From Gluconacetobacter liquefaciens (GTDB lineage: Bacteria > Pseudomonadota > Alphaproteobacteria > Acetobacterales > Acetobacteraceae), in the NCBI RefSeq assembly GCF_003350405.1, contig NZ_QQAW01000016.1, forward strand, positions 1-52,725: a stretch of DNA of 52,725 nt. Reading direction: 5' to 3'. Position 1 is the first letter of the stretch, and every line of letters starts with the position of its first letter. Position numbers and translations under genes: made by a program. The notes under the pieces were generated by a model. That model did not search any database, was not told where the DNA came from, and worked only from the letters and a program-made list of their open reading frames with translations. Shown here in pieces: positions 27,058 through 34,500 of the stretch.

Positions 27058-28155
27058 TCAGCTTACGGCTGCGACCGCCGGCTGTTCCTTTTCCACGCCC
27101 GGACGCATGACGGACAGCGTCTCCAGTCGGGAGATCTGTTCCCTTATGCTTTCATTGAACCGGTGCGATACCATATCCATGGCAACATCCACCGCCGATG
27201 CAAAGCCTTCCGCATCGGTCCCGCCATGCGATTTGACCACAACACCATTGAGGCCGACGAATACGGCGCCATTATAGCGTCGCGGGTCCAACCATTCGCG
27301 CATGCGTTCCAGGCCGGGCCGCACCAACAGGTAACCCAGCTTGGCCAACAGGCCCGAACGGAAAACCTGCCGCAGCAGCACGAACGCCATCTTCAGCGCG
27401 CCCTCGCCGGTCTTCAGCGCGACATTGCCGGTGAAGCCGTCGGTCACCACCACATCGGTCGTGCCGGCGGTAATATCATGCCCTTCGACAAATCCATGGA
27501 ACTGCGCGCTCAGAGCGCTGTTGCGCAGAATCTCGGCCGCCTGGCGCAGCTTTTCGTCACCCTTCACTTCCTCCGACCCGACATTCAGCAGGCCGATGGT
27601 CGGCGCGGGCAAACCCAGCACCGCCTTGGCGAAGGCTTCGCCCATCACCGCAAATTCAACGAGGTTGCGCGCGTCGCAGGCGACATTGGCGCCCAGATCC
27701 AGCATCACGACATCGCCCTTCAATGTCGGGCTGATCGCCGCCATGGCGGGACGGGAGACGCCGGGAAGGGTCTTGATGACGATCTTGGCCAGCGCCAGCA
27801 TCGCACCGCTGTTGCCGGCCGACACCACGCCCAGGGCCTCGCCCTGCGCCACGGCATCCATCGCCAGCCGCATCGACGAATCGCGCACGCGCAATGCGGC
27901 CGTCGGCTTCATGTCCATGGAAATGGCGCTGCCCGCCGGGCGCACCGTGCAGATCGCGGCCGCCTTCGGGTGGCGGGCCAGCGTCTCGGTCAAGCGGCGC
28001 TCGTCCCCGATCAGCAGAACCCGTGTGCCGGGGTGCCTGTCGGCAGCAATCGCCAGGCCGGCCACCACAACTTCCGGACCACCGTCCCCCCCCATGCCGT
28101 CAACCGCCAGCGTGAAGGGCTCAGCCCCGGAAAAAGAGGAACCTGTCTCGCTCAT
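27058..28155 (-). CDS. plsX: Phosphate acyltransferase
   Basis: A 365-residue enzyme that makes acyl-phosphate from acyl-ACP for phospholipid synthesis. Hallmarks: LAVDGMGGDGGPEVV at the N-terminus, GVVSAGNSGAMLALA, MLDLGANVAC, and VTDGFTGNVALKTGEG. The ATG at 28155 (AGAAGGCAGG upstream) is preferred to 28182. It lies between rpmF and fabH on the same strand. It is a peripheral cytoplasmic enzyme. Confidence 0.96.
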   Translation of the reverse strand: MSETGSSFSGAEPFTLAVDGMGGDGGPEVVVAGLAIAADRHPGTRVLLIGDERRLTETLARHPKAAAICTVRPAGSAISMDMKPTAALRVRDSSMRLAMDAVAQGEALGVVSAGNSGAMLALAKIVIKTLPGVSRPAMAAISPTLKGDVVMLDLGANVACDARNLVEFAVMGEAFAKAVLGLPAPTIGLLNVGSEEVKGDEKLRQAAEILRNSALSAQFHGFVEGHDITAGTTDVVVTDGFTGNVALKTGEGALKMAFVLLRQVFRSGLLAKLGYLLVRPGLERMREWLDPRRYNGAVFVGLNGVVVKSHGGTDAEGFASAVDVAMDMVSHRFNESIREQISRLETLSVMRPGVEKEQPAVAAVS

Positions 28156-28276
28156 GCCTGCCTTCTGCCGGGTGAACACCAAATTCGCAAGGTCGTCACG
28201 GAATCGTGTCGCAAAAAAGCATGGCCCGCCACCTGACGGGCCATGTCATCGCGTCCGTGCAGCCATGCGCCGCCGG

Positions 28277-28480
28277 TCAGGCCCGGACGGCGGTCTTCAG
28301 CGTCTTGCCAGCCGCAACGACCTCACGGCCGTCATAATGGCCGCAATGGCTGCAAACATGGTGCGGACGCTTCAGTTCGCCGCAATTCGCGCATTCGGCA
28401 TGTGCCTGCACGCTCAGCGCCTCGTGGCTGCGGCGCATGCCGCGACGGGACGGTGAGGTTTTTCTTTTGGGTACAGCCAT
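28277..28480 (-). CDS. rpmF: 50S ribosomal protein L32
   Basis: 67 residues beginning [19 protein letters not shown], with the zinc-ribbon pairs CANC and CSHC, so this is the zinc-binding form of L32. GGAGGGG precedes the ATG. It is part of the yceD-rpmF-plsX-fabH group, which links ribosome and lipid synthesis. Confidence 0.97.
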   Translation of the reverse strand: MAVPKRKTSPSRRGMRRSHEALSVQAHAECANCGELKRPHHVCSHCGHYDGREVVAAGKTLKTAVRA

Positions 28481-28619
28481 GGGCCCGGGCCCCTCCGATC
28501 TGAGATCTTAACCGGGCCCTGCTGGAGCCCGATCAGTTATCAATAATGAGGGGGCGCCTCTAGCAGGAAGAAAGCCCATTCGCAAGGCATCTTCTCACCG
28601 CCCCGCCCCCGGCACGCCT

Positions 28620-29171
28620 CTATGTATCATCCTTCCGCAGCGCCGCCAGCCCCGCGAACGGCGACGGACGGCCCTCTTCCGCGTCCTCCGCTCCTTCCGG
28701 ATTCGTCGGCGGCACATCCACATGCCCGATCTCGTCGGGCAGCATGGCCCCCGGTCGACGCGGGTAGAGATCGAGCGCCAGCGACAATTCCTCGGCCGTC
28801 AGTTCGCCCAGGTCGATCGTATCGTTCTCATACGGGATCTCGTCCACCGCCTCGGGGTCCAGTTCCTCATCCTCGCGAAACCGTTCCGCCGGCACCAGGC
28901 GCGCGACGATCTCCGCGGTCAGTACGCTCACGAACGGCTCGGCCGTCAGCACGCATTCCTGCTCCACCTCGGCCGTCATCCAGCCTTCGGCTAGAACCTC
29001 ATCCCGCCGGCCCAGCGTCAGGCGATAACGGCAGGAGAGCGCATGGATCGCCGGCAGGCCGAAACGGCGCGCCAGGGCGGCACGCTCGGCGGCGTCGGCC
29101 TCGATCTCCATCTCCCGGCCCGCCGCTCCGATTCGTCCAACCGCGAGCCTGCGGGAAAATTCCGTCTTCAT
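28620..29171 (-). CDS. YceD/DUF177 family protein
   Basis: A 183-residue protein of the DUF177 family, known in bacteria and plastids as a factor needed for 23S rRNA accumulation. Seen here: GWMTAEVEQECVLTAEPF, the acidic block FREDEELDPEAVDEIPYEND, and TIDLGELTAEELSLALDLYPRRPGA. Its location directly upstream of rpmF, with divergent bamE-like, is the standard alphaproteobacterial arrangement. A 140-bp gap before rpmF shows no gene. Confidence 0.88.
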   Translation of the reverse strand: MKTEFSRRLAVGRIGAAGREMEIEADAAERAALARRFGLPAIHALSCRYRLTLGRRDEVLAEGWMTAEVEQECVLTAEPFVSVLTAEIVARLVPAERFREDEELDPEAVDEIPYENDTIDLGELTAEELSLALDLYPRRPGAMLPDEIGHVDVPPTNPEGAEDAEEGRPSPFAGLAALRKDDT

Positions 29172-29320
29172 CCTGTCCTGCTCCCGCCCGGCGGCGACCC
29201 GGCAAATCCGCCCGCCTCATGCTGATAATGCTCCCTGTATGGCGATGAAGAATTGACTTCGCCACCCCAATCGGGCACCCGACGGAAGAGTTTTCCCCGG
29301 ATCAGGACGCCCCACAGGCC

Positions 29321-29884
29321 ATGCGGTCATCTTCGGACACGACCATCCGCCCCATCGGGCGTCTTCTTCCTTGCGCGATCGTAGGATTCAGCCTGCTGCT
29401 GTCCGGCTGCTCGATCTTCTCGCCCCGCCCCGGACAGCGCGGCTCGCTGATCGAGGCGGATGATTACAAGCAGCTCAAGCCCGGTGTCAGCACGCGCGCC
29501 GAAGCGATGGACCTGCTGGGCTCGCCCACCACCCACGCCACGTTCGACGACAACACATGGATCTACATCTCCATGCGCACCGTACCGGCGCCCATGGACT
29601 TCCCGAGCATCCGCTCCCAGAACGTCGTCGTGCTGAATTTCGACGACAAGGGCGTGCTGCGGACCCTACAGACCCTCGACAAGAACGACGCACGGCCCAC
29701 CAACATGGCCCCCGGCGCAACGCCGACTCCGGGCACCAAGATCAACGTCCTGCAACAGATCCTGGGCAATGTCGGCCGCTACAACCCGCTGAGCAACATG
29801 AACAGCACATTCGGCGGCAGCAGCGGCCCGATGAGTTCCAACAGCGGTCCGGGTCATGCCGGCTCGGGCAACACCCTCCCGTAA
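29321..29884 (+). CDS. bamE: Outer-membrane assembly lipoprotein, BamE/SmpA/OmlA family
   Basis: 187 residues with a lipoprotein signal (FSLLLSGC, cysteine near residue 30) and an SmpA/OmlA domain: DYKQLKPGVSTRAEAMDLLGSPTT, followed by WIYISMRTV and VVVLNFDDKGVL. BamE stabilises the BAM complex that folds outer-membrane proteins. The C-terminal about 60 residues are low-complexity (proline, asparagine, glycine and serine), as often seen in alphaproteobacteria. Divergent from yceD. Confidence 0.88.
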   Translation: MRSSSDTTIRPIGRLLPCAIVGFSLLLSGCSIFSPRPGQRGSLIEADDYKQLKPGVSTRAEAMDLLGSPTTHATFDDNTWIYISMRTVPAPMDFPSIRSQNVVVLNFDDKGVLRTLQTLDKNDARPTNMAPGATPTPGTKINVLQQILGNVGRYNPLSNMNSTFGGSSGPMSSNSGPGHAGSGNTLP

Positions 29885-29954
29885 AAGGGCAGCCTGCAAG
29901 GCGGCCCTGCCTGCGTCATCAGGGCCGCAACGCCTACGCGCGCTCTTTCTACGC

Positions 29955-31349
29955 CTATGCCGGCAATACGATCCGGACCTGCAGACCGCCCAGCCGGCTC
30001 TGCCGCAGCGCGATGTCCCCGCCATGCGCGCGCACGATATCGCGCGCGATGGTCAGGCCCAGCCCGGTCCCCCCGTCCTGCCCACTCTCGAACGGCCGGA
30101 AGACCGCCTCCATCCGGTCTTGCGGAATGCCCGGCCCGTCATCGTCGACGCAGATCACCACCCCCCGCTCGTCATGGCTGGCGCTCAGGGCCACCCGTGC
30201 GCCCTGTCGCCGCGCGTTCTGCAACAGGTTATCCATCACGCGGCGGATCGCGCCCGGCCGCAGAACGGCTTCGACCGGTCGCGGCACCGAGATGGACAGC
30301 ACGGTTCCACCCGCCCGCCGAAAGGCGGATGCCACCTCGTCCAGCATCTGTCCCATATCGACCAGGACCGGCGTCTCCGCCCCCTCTCCTCTGGCGAAGG
30401 AGAGGTAGCTTTCGATCATGCCCTCCATTTCCGCCACGTCGCCAACCATGTCGTTCACCTCGGCATGAAGCTGCGTGGCGTCGATGGTGCCCTGTGGCGG
30501 GATCATCGCCAGTGATAGGCGCAGGCGGGTCAGCGGCGTCCGCAGATCGTGCGAGACGCCCGCCAGCATCGCCGTGCGCTGCGCCACGAACCGGAAAATA
30601 CGCTCCTGCATACGGTTGAACGCAATGGCCGCCTTGCGCACCTCCTGCGCGCCCTCGGGGTGGATGGGCCCGGTATCGCGCCCCAGCCCGAACAGTTCGG
30701 CCGCCCGCGCCAGACGGCGGATCGCGCGGATCTGGTTGCGCATGAACAGGCTGGCGATCAGGAACAGCAGGAACGTGCTGCCCACCACCCAGGCCACGAA
30801 CAGCCAGATGGGCGCCACCGCCAGCCGCTTGCGTGGCGCGCCCACATCGAGCACCCCATCGGGCATCTGGATCCGGATATGCACGGTCTGCGGATCGCCG
30901 ACCCAGTCGACGAAAAACGGACGGCCGATCGAACCATCCAGCGCATCGGCCAGATCTTCATCCATCGGGCCAAGCACATGGGTCGAGCCCGTGCGCGACA
31001 GGCTCTGTCCGGGGGCCCAATCCATGTCCAACTGCGTGCGCACCCTGGCCTGGTTCATGATCCAGACCCTGTCGCCAGGCGCGTGATACCGCTTCAGCAG
31101 GTCCAGCGTCAGGACGATATCCGCCGCCACGGCGCCCGACATGCGGCGCGACACGACCTTGAGATAATTGCCGTAGAACAGCTCCAGCGAAATCCCCTGC
31201 GTGACCAGCAGCGGGATCAGCACGATCAGCAGCATCCGCCCCAGCAGCGAGCGCGGCAGGACCCGGCGCACGGGCCGATCCATCCGGCGATAGAACCCCG
31301 CCATGGCGCGTGGCCGCGTCGACGCGCCCGGCCCCTCACCCTCCGCCAT
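29955..31349 (-). CDS. EnvZ-like sensor histidine kinase
   Basis: A 464-residue membrane kinase. Membrane helices lie at about 38-60 and 180-203 with a periplasmic sensor of about 120 residues between them. A HAMP-like linker (RNQIRAIRRLARAAELFG) is followed by the H-box VSHDLRTPLTRL (histidine near 267), the N-box DNLLQNARR, and the ATP-binding DDDGPGIP and GTGLGLTIARDIV. It begins 24 bp after the response-regulator stop codon. EnvZ-type kinases often sense osmolarity or acid; the signal here is unknown. Starts at 31304 or 31283 are possible. Confidence 0.93.
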   Translation of the reverse strand: MAEGEGPGASTRPRAMAGFYRRMDRPVRRVLPRSLLGRMLLIVLIPLLVTQGISLELFYGNYLKVVSRRMSGAVAADIVLTLDLLKRYHAPGDRVWIMNQARVRTQLDMDWAPGQSLSRTGSTHVLGPMDEDLADALDGSIGRPFFVDWVGDPQTVHIRIQMPDGVLDVGAPRKRLAVAPIWLFVAWVVGSTFLLFLIASLFMRNQIRAIRRLARAAELFGLGRDTGPIHPEGAQEVRKAAIAFNRMQERIFRFVAQRTAMLAGVSHDLRTPLTRLRLSLAMIPPQGTIDATQLHAEVNDMVGDVAEMEGMIESYLSFARGEGAETPVLVDMGQMLDEVASAFRRAGGTVLSISVPRPVEAVLRPGAIRRVMDNLLQNARRQGARVALSASHDERGVVICVDDDGPGIPQDRMEAVFRPFESGQDGGTGLGLTIARDIVRAHGGDIALRQSRLGGLQVRIVLPA

Positions 31350-31373
31350 GGCTGGTCCCTCTCCCGCCCGCCG

Positions 31374-32111
31374 TCACATGCCCGGTTTCAGCACATAGCC
31401 CTTGCCCCGCACGGTCTGGAGAAAACGCGGCTCGCGCGGATCGGGCTCGATCCGGCGACGCAGACGCGTCACCTGAACGTCCACCGCGCGTTCGCCGATT
31501 TCCTCCATGTCCAGCAGGCGGGCGATTTCGTCACGGGCCAGGATCTCGTTGGGGCGGCGCGCCAGCGCGTTCAGCAGCGCGACTTCCCCGCCAGTCAGGT
31601 GAACGCTGCCATCAGGTCCGGACAGCAGGCCGCGCGCCGGGTCGAACTCCAGCCCACCCAGCCGTACGACCCGCAGGTTGTCCGAGGGCGCGGGCGGGGC
31701 GAAACGCCGCAGATGCGCCTTCAGCCGCAGCAGCAGTTCGCGCGGCTCGAACGGCTTGCCGAGATAATCGTCCGCCCCAGCCTCCAGCCCGTCGATCCGG
31801 TCCTCCGGCTCGCCGCGCGCGGTCAGCAGCAGGATCGGCAGGTCCTGCCCCTCCTGCCGCAGGGCGCGGGTCAGCACCAGCCCGTTCTCGCCCGGCATGG
31901 TCACGTCCAGCACCATCGCGTCGGGCTGCATGAAGCCCAGCACCTGCCGCGCCTCGGCGGCCGACGACGCCGCGCTGATGCGAAAGCCATGTTCGGTCAG
32001 GTAGCGTTGCAGCAGGCGACGCAGGCGCGGGTCGTCATCCACCACCAGGATGTGCGCCCCCACCACCGATCCGTCACGCACGCCGTTGTCTCGCCCGTCT
32101 AGTCCCATCAT
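31374..32111 (-). CDS. OmpR-family response regulator
   Basis: 245 residues. The receiver domain contains the acidic pair in ILVVDDDPRLRRLL, the phospho-acceptor aspartate in MVLDVTMPG (near residue 68), the threonine in LLLTARGE and the lysine in YLGKPFEPREL. The C-terminal winged helix has RAVDVQVTRLRRRIEPD and VRGKGYVLKP. It is upstream of, and cotranscribed with, the kinase gene. It is preceded by marR on the same strand across an 82-bp gap that contains an inverted repeat. Confidence 0.95.
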   Translation of the reverse strand: MMGLDGRDNGVRDGSVVGAHILVVDDDPRLRRLLQRYLTEHGFRISAASSAAEARQVLGFMQPDAMVLDVTMPGENGLVLTRALRQEGQDLPILLLTARGEPEDRIDGLEAGADDYLGKPFEPRELLLRLKAHLRRFAPPAPSDNLRVVRLGGLEFDPARGLLSGPDGSVHLTGGEVALLNALARRPNEILARDEIARLLDMEEIGERAVDVQVTRLRRRIEPDPREPRFLQTVRGKGYVLKPGM

Positions 32112-32129
32112 CGTCCGTCCCGGCTCAAA

Positions 32130-32191
32130 GGCTGTTTGAAAAGCCCCGCGGGCGGCGGCCTGCGCTCACCATCGGCGTTTTCCAAACGGCC
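32130..32191. repeat. Intergenic inverted repeat (GGCTGTTTGAAAA type)
   Basis: GGCTGTTTGAAAA (32130-32142) and the near-complement TTTTCCAAACGGCC (32178-32191) enclose a 35-bp GC-rich core between marR and ompR. A related end, TTTTCAAACAGGC, occurs at 38333-38345. This suggests a small dispersed repetitive element. Confidence 0.45.
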
Positions 32192-32193
32192 TC

Positions 32194-32733
32194 TCATGCG
32201 CCGCCACGATGCGCCCGTTCCGCCGCCGTGGCCATGTCCTCAAGCACACAGCGCGTCCGGTCGTCCATCAGTCCCAGCACGACACGCCGGAATCCGTCGA
32301 TCGCGGCGGCGCCCACATCGCGGTATACCCCCATCAGCTTCTCGCGCTGCAGGTCGAAAAGCTGCCGCTCCACCGCCGCCCCGCTCTCGGTCAGTGACAA
32401 CAGGCGCAGCCGTCGGTCCTGCCGCCCCACCTCCTGCACCACATAGCCCCGTGCCTGCAGGTCGGTCAGCGCCCGGCCCAGGCTCTGCTTGGTAATGCCC
32501 AACAGGTCGATCAGCACACCGACGGCGATACCGGGATGATGGCCCACAAGCTGCAATATCCGGTGGTGGGCCCGCCCCAGCCCCAGCGATTCCAGCACCG
32601 GATCGACCACCCCGCCGAAATCCCGCCAGGCCAGCATCATCAGTTCCTGCGCCTGCCGCATCTCCTCCTCGCGGAGAAACAGCAGCCCGGCGCCCGCCCC
32701 CTGCCATCGGCCCGGCGCTTTCTGTTCGCTCAC
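32194..32733 (-). CDS. MarR-family transcriptional regulator
   Basis: 179 residues with a winged helix (LGRAHHRILQLVGHHPGIAV, LLGITKQSLGRALTDLQARGYV, GRQDRRLRLLSLTESG). The GTG start at 32733 overlaps the COQ9 stop codon (GTGA), so it is translationally coupled. The def-coq9-marR-ompR-envZ order suggests a regulatory operon. The ligand is unknown. Confidence 0.9.
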   Translation of the reverse strand: MSEQKAPGRWQGAGAGLLFLREEEMRQAQELMMLAWRDFGGVVDPVLESLGLGRAHHRILQLVGHHPGIAVGVLIDLLGITKQSLGRALTDLQARGYVVQEVGRQDRRLRLLSLTESGAAVERQLFDLQREKLMGVYRDVGAAAIDGFRRVVLGLMDDRTRCVLEDMATAAERAHRGGA

Positions 32734-33392
32734 GCGGCCTGCGCCCGTCCGGGCCGCAGGCGCGTCAGCAGCGCCTGCTTCGCCCGCCCCAGACGCACCA
32801 CGCCGGCCAGTCGCCGATCCAGGAAAGCCGCCACCGCCGCGCTGTCATCCCCCCGCGCCAGCCAGAACAGCAGCACCTGCGCATAGATCGTGCCCAGGCT
32901 CATCCGCTTGGTCTGCCGGGTGATCCCGGTCGCATGATCCCCCGCCGCTTCCCAGATCGCATCCACCGTCCGGGCCATGACCCGCGCCAGCAGCCCCGCA
33001 TGGCCGGGCGAGAGCAGAACCGCCAGCGCCCGACGCACCGCGTCCCGATCCGGCGTCACTGCACCCAGCCGCAACAGGATGACCGCCCGCACCCGCTGCC
33101 CCAGACGCGGCTCGTCCGGCCCCCGCGCGGCATCGATCATGATCCGGTCGGCCAGGTCGAACCACGCCTCGACCAGTTCGGCGGAGCCACCCGGAAACAG
33201 CAGGTCGGCATCCGGGCCGGCGACATCGCGCAGCACGTCCACCCCCCATCCGCGCTCACCGGCCACAGCCCCCAGCCGACATACCGCCTCGTCCCGCGCC
33301 AGGCTACGCTCCGGCCGCGCCGCCACGCCACAGGCGAGAGCGCACCCGGCCAGCCGGCCCGCGAGCCCCGCGACCGCCCCAATCCCGTTCAT
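32730..33392 (-). CDS. COQ9-family protein
   Basis: 220 residues. The C-terminal region (VDAIWEAAGDHATGITRQTKR, TIYAQVLLFWLARGDDSAAVAAFLDRRLAGVV) has the COQ9 pattern of AGD, TKR, L-WL-D and FLDRR. COQ9 binds isoprenoid lipids and assists the ubiquinone-synthesis hydroxylase step. The N-terminal half is more diverged. Overlaps def and marR by 4 nt at each end, so the three are tightly coupled. Confidence 0.8.
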   Translation of the reverse strand: MNGIGAVAGLAGRLAGCALACGVAARPERSLARDEAVCRLGAVAGERGWGVDVLRDVAGPDADLLFPGGSAELVEAWFDLADRIMIDAARGPDEPRLGQRVRAVILLRLGAVTPDRDAVRRALAVLLSPGHAGLLARVMARTVDAIWEAAGDHATGITRQTKRMSLGTIYAQVLLFWLARGDDSAAVAAFLDRRLAGVVRLGRAKQALLTRLRPGRAQAA

Positions 33393-33919
33393 GTCCGCAC
33401 TCCGTAGCGCCCGATTTCCTCGTCGAATCCCATCTGGCCCAGATCCTTCATCCGCATCGGATAAAGAATGCCATCCAGGTGATCGTACTCATGTTGCAAC
33501 ACGTTAGCCAGAAAACCCGTCGCCACGCCTTCCACCGGCGCACCATCCCGATCCAGACCCGAATAGGCAACGCGCACATGGCGCGGCACCATGCCCCGCA
33601 GGCCGGGAATCGATAGGCACCCCTCGGGCCGCAACACCATCTCGTCACCGACCGGCCGCAGCACGGGGTTGATCAGCACGCTGGCCGCGCGCGGCGGGTC
33701 GTCCTCCCCCGCACTGCGCTCAGCCGGCACGCGATAGACGAACAGCCGCAGCGAGACATGCACCTGCGGCGCGGCCAGCCCGGCTCCGCGTGCATCCTCC
33801 ATCGTCTCGATCATATCGTCGATCAGCCGGCCGATCTCCGGCCCGGTGGGGTCCGGCACGTCGTCAGCGCGACGCAACAGCACGGGATGGCCCATCCGGG
33901 CGATCTTGAGCAAGGTCAC
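33389..33919 (-). CDS. def: Peptide deformylase
   Basis: 176 residues from a GTG at 33919 (AAGGA about 9 nt upstream); the annotated family N-terminus is (V)TLLKIARMGHPVL. The three deformylase motifs are present: GAGLAAPQV, EGCLSIPGL (metal-ligand cysteine) and QHEYDHLDG (two metal-ligand histidines and the catalytic glutamate). It removes the formyl group from new proteins. It overlaps coq9 by 4 nt. Confidence 0.95.
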   Translation of the reverse strand: MTLLKIARMGHPVLLRRADDVPDPTGPEIGRLIDDMIETMEDARGAGLAAPQVHVSLRLFVYRVPAERSAGEDDPPRAASVLINPVLRPVGDEMVLRPEGCLSIPGLRGMVPRHVRVAYSGLDRDGAPVEGVATGFLANVLQHEYDHLDGILYPMRMKDLGQMGFDEEIGRYGVRT

Positions 33920-34037
33920 GATATCTAATCCTTCGTCCTGCCGGCGTGGCCGCCCGAAATCATCCACCCCCGCGCCTGACGCGCGGCGGGCCTGTAAAAT
34001 AGTCCGCCCAAAGCCGGCAGAAAACGGGCGGAATGAT

Positions 34038-34067
34038 TTGTATTTCGCGCAGAGCCCATGTTATAGC
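34038..34067 (+). promoter_or_regulatory. Possible rpsU promoter
   Basis: TTGTAT (34038-34043) and TATAGC (34062-34067), 18 nt apart, lie in an AT-rich patch about 105 bp before the rpsU start. Match to the housekeeping consensus is moderate. Confidence 0.4.
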
Positions 34068-34173
34068 TCCGCGCCATTCGGGAATCGCATGCAGGGCCGG
34101 GCCTTGGGCGGTAACCCATCCATGGTTTTCGTGGTTCACCCCAAGGCAGCCACAAACAGGAGTAAGCGACCCA

Positions 34174-34377
34174 GTGCAGGTTCTCGTTCGCGACAACAAT
34201 GTCGACCAGGCTCTCAAGGCACTCAAGAAGAAGATGCAGCGTGAAGGCATCTTCCGTGAGATGAAGCTGCGTCGCCACTACGAAAAGCCCTCCGAGCGCA
34301 AGGCGCGCGAGGCTGCCGAGGCCGTGCGCCGCGCCCGCAAGATGGAGCGCAAGCGTCTGGAGCGCGAAGGGTTCTGA
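34174..34377 (+). CDS. rpsU: 30S ribosomal protein S21
   Basis: 67 residues from the GTG at 34174: [20 protein letters not shown], then [19 protein letters not shown] and a basic C-terminus. AGGAG lies about 10 nt upstream. Single gene with a strong terminator. The start differs from the ATG usual in this family; the in-frame upstream ATG at 34033 lies near the putative -35 and is not credible. Confidence 0.95.
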   Translation: MQVLVRDNNVDQALKALKKKMQREGIFREMKLRRHYEKPSERKAREAAEAVRRARKMERKRLEREGF

Positions 34378-34402
34378 TCCGCCCTCGGGCGTCGATCCCC
34401 GC

Positions 34403-34438
34403 AAAAAAGCCGGCCTCCCTCGGGAGGCCGGCTTTTTT
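34403..34438. terminator. Bidirectional rho-independent terminator after rpsU
   Basis: A perfect stem GCCGGCCTCCC / GGGAGGCCGGC is bounded by A6 on the left and T6 on the right. It should terminate rpsU and the convergent prolyl-oligopeptidase-family gene. Confidence 0.95.
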
Positions 34439-34500
34439 CATGCCCGGAACCATGGGCGTGTGTCTCATGGACCCGCCCAGCGCAGCCCGAAACTGCCCCC

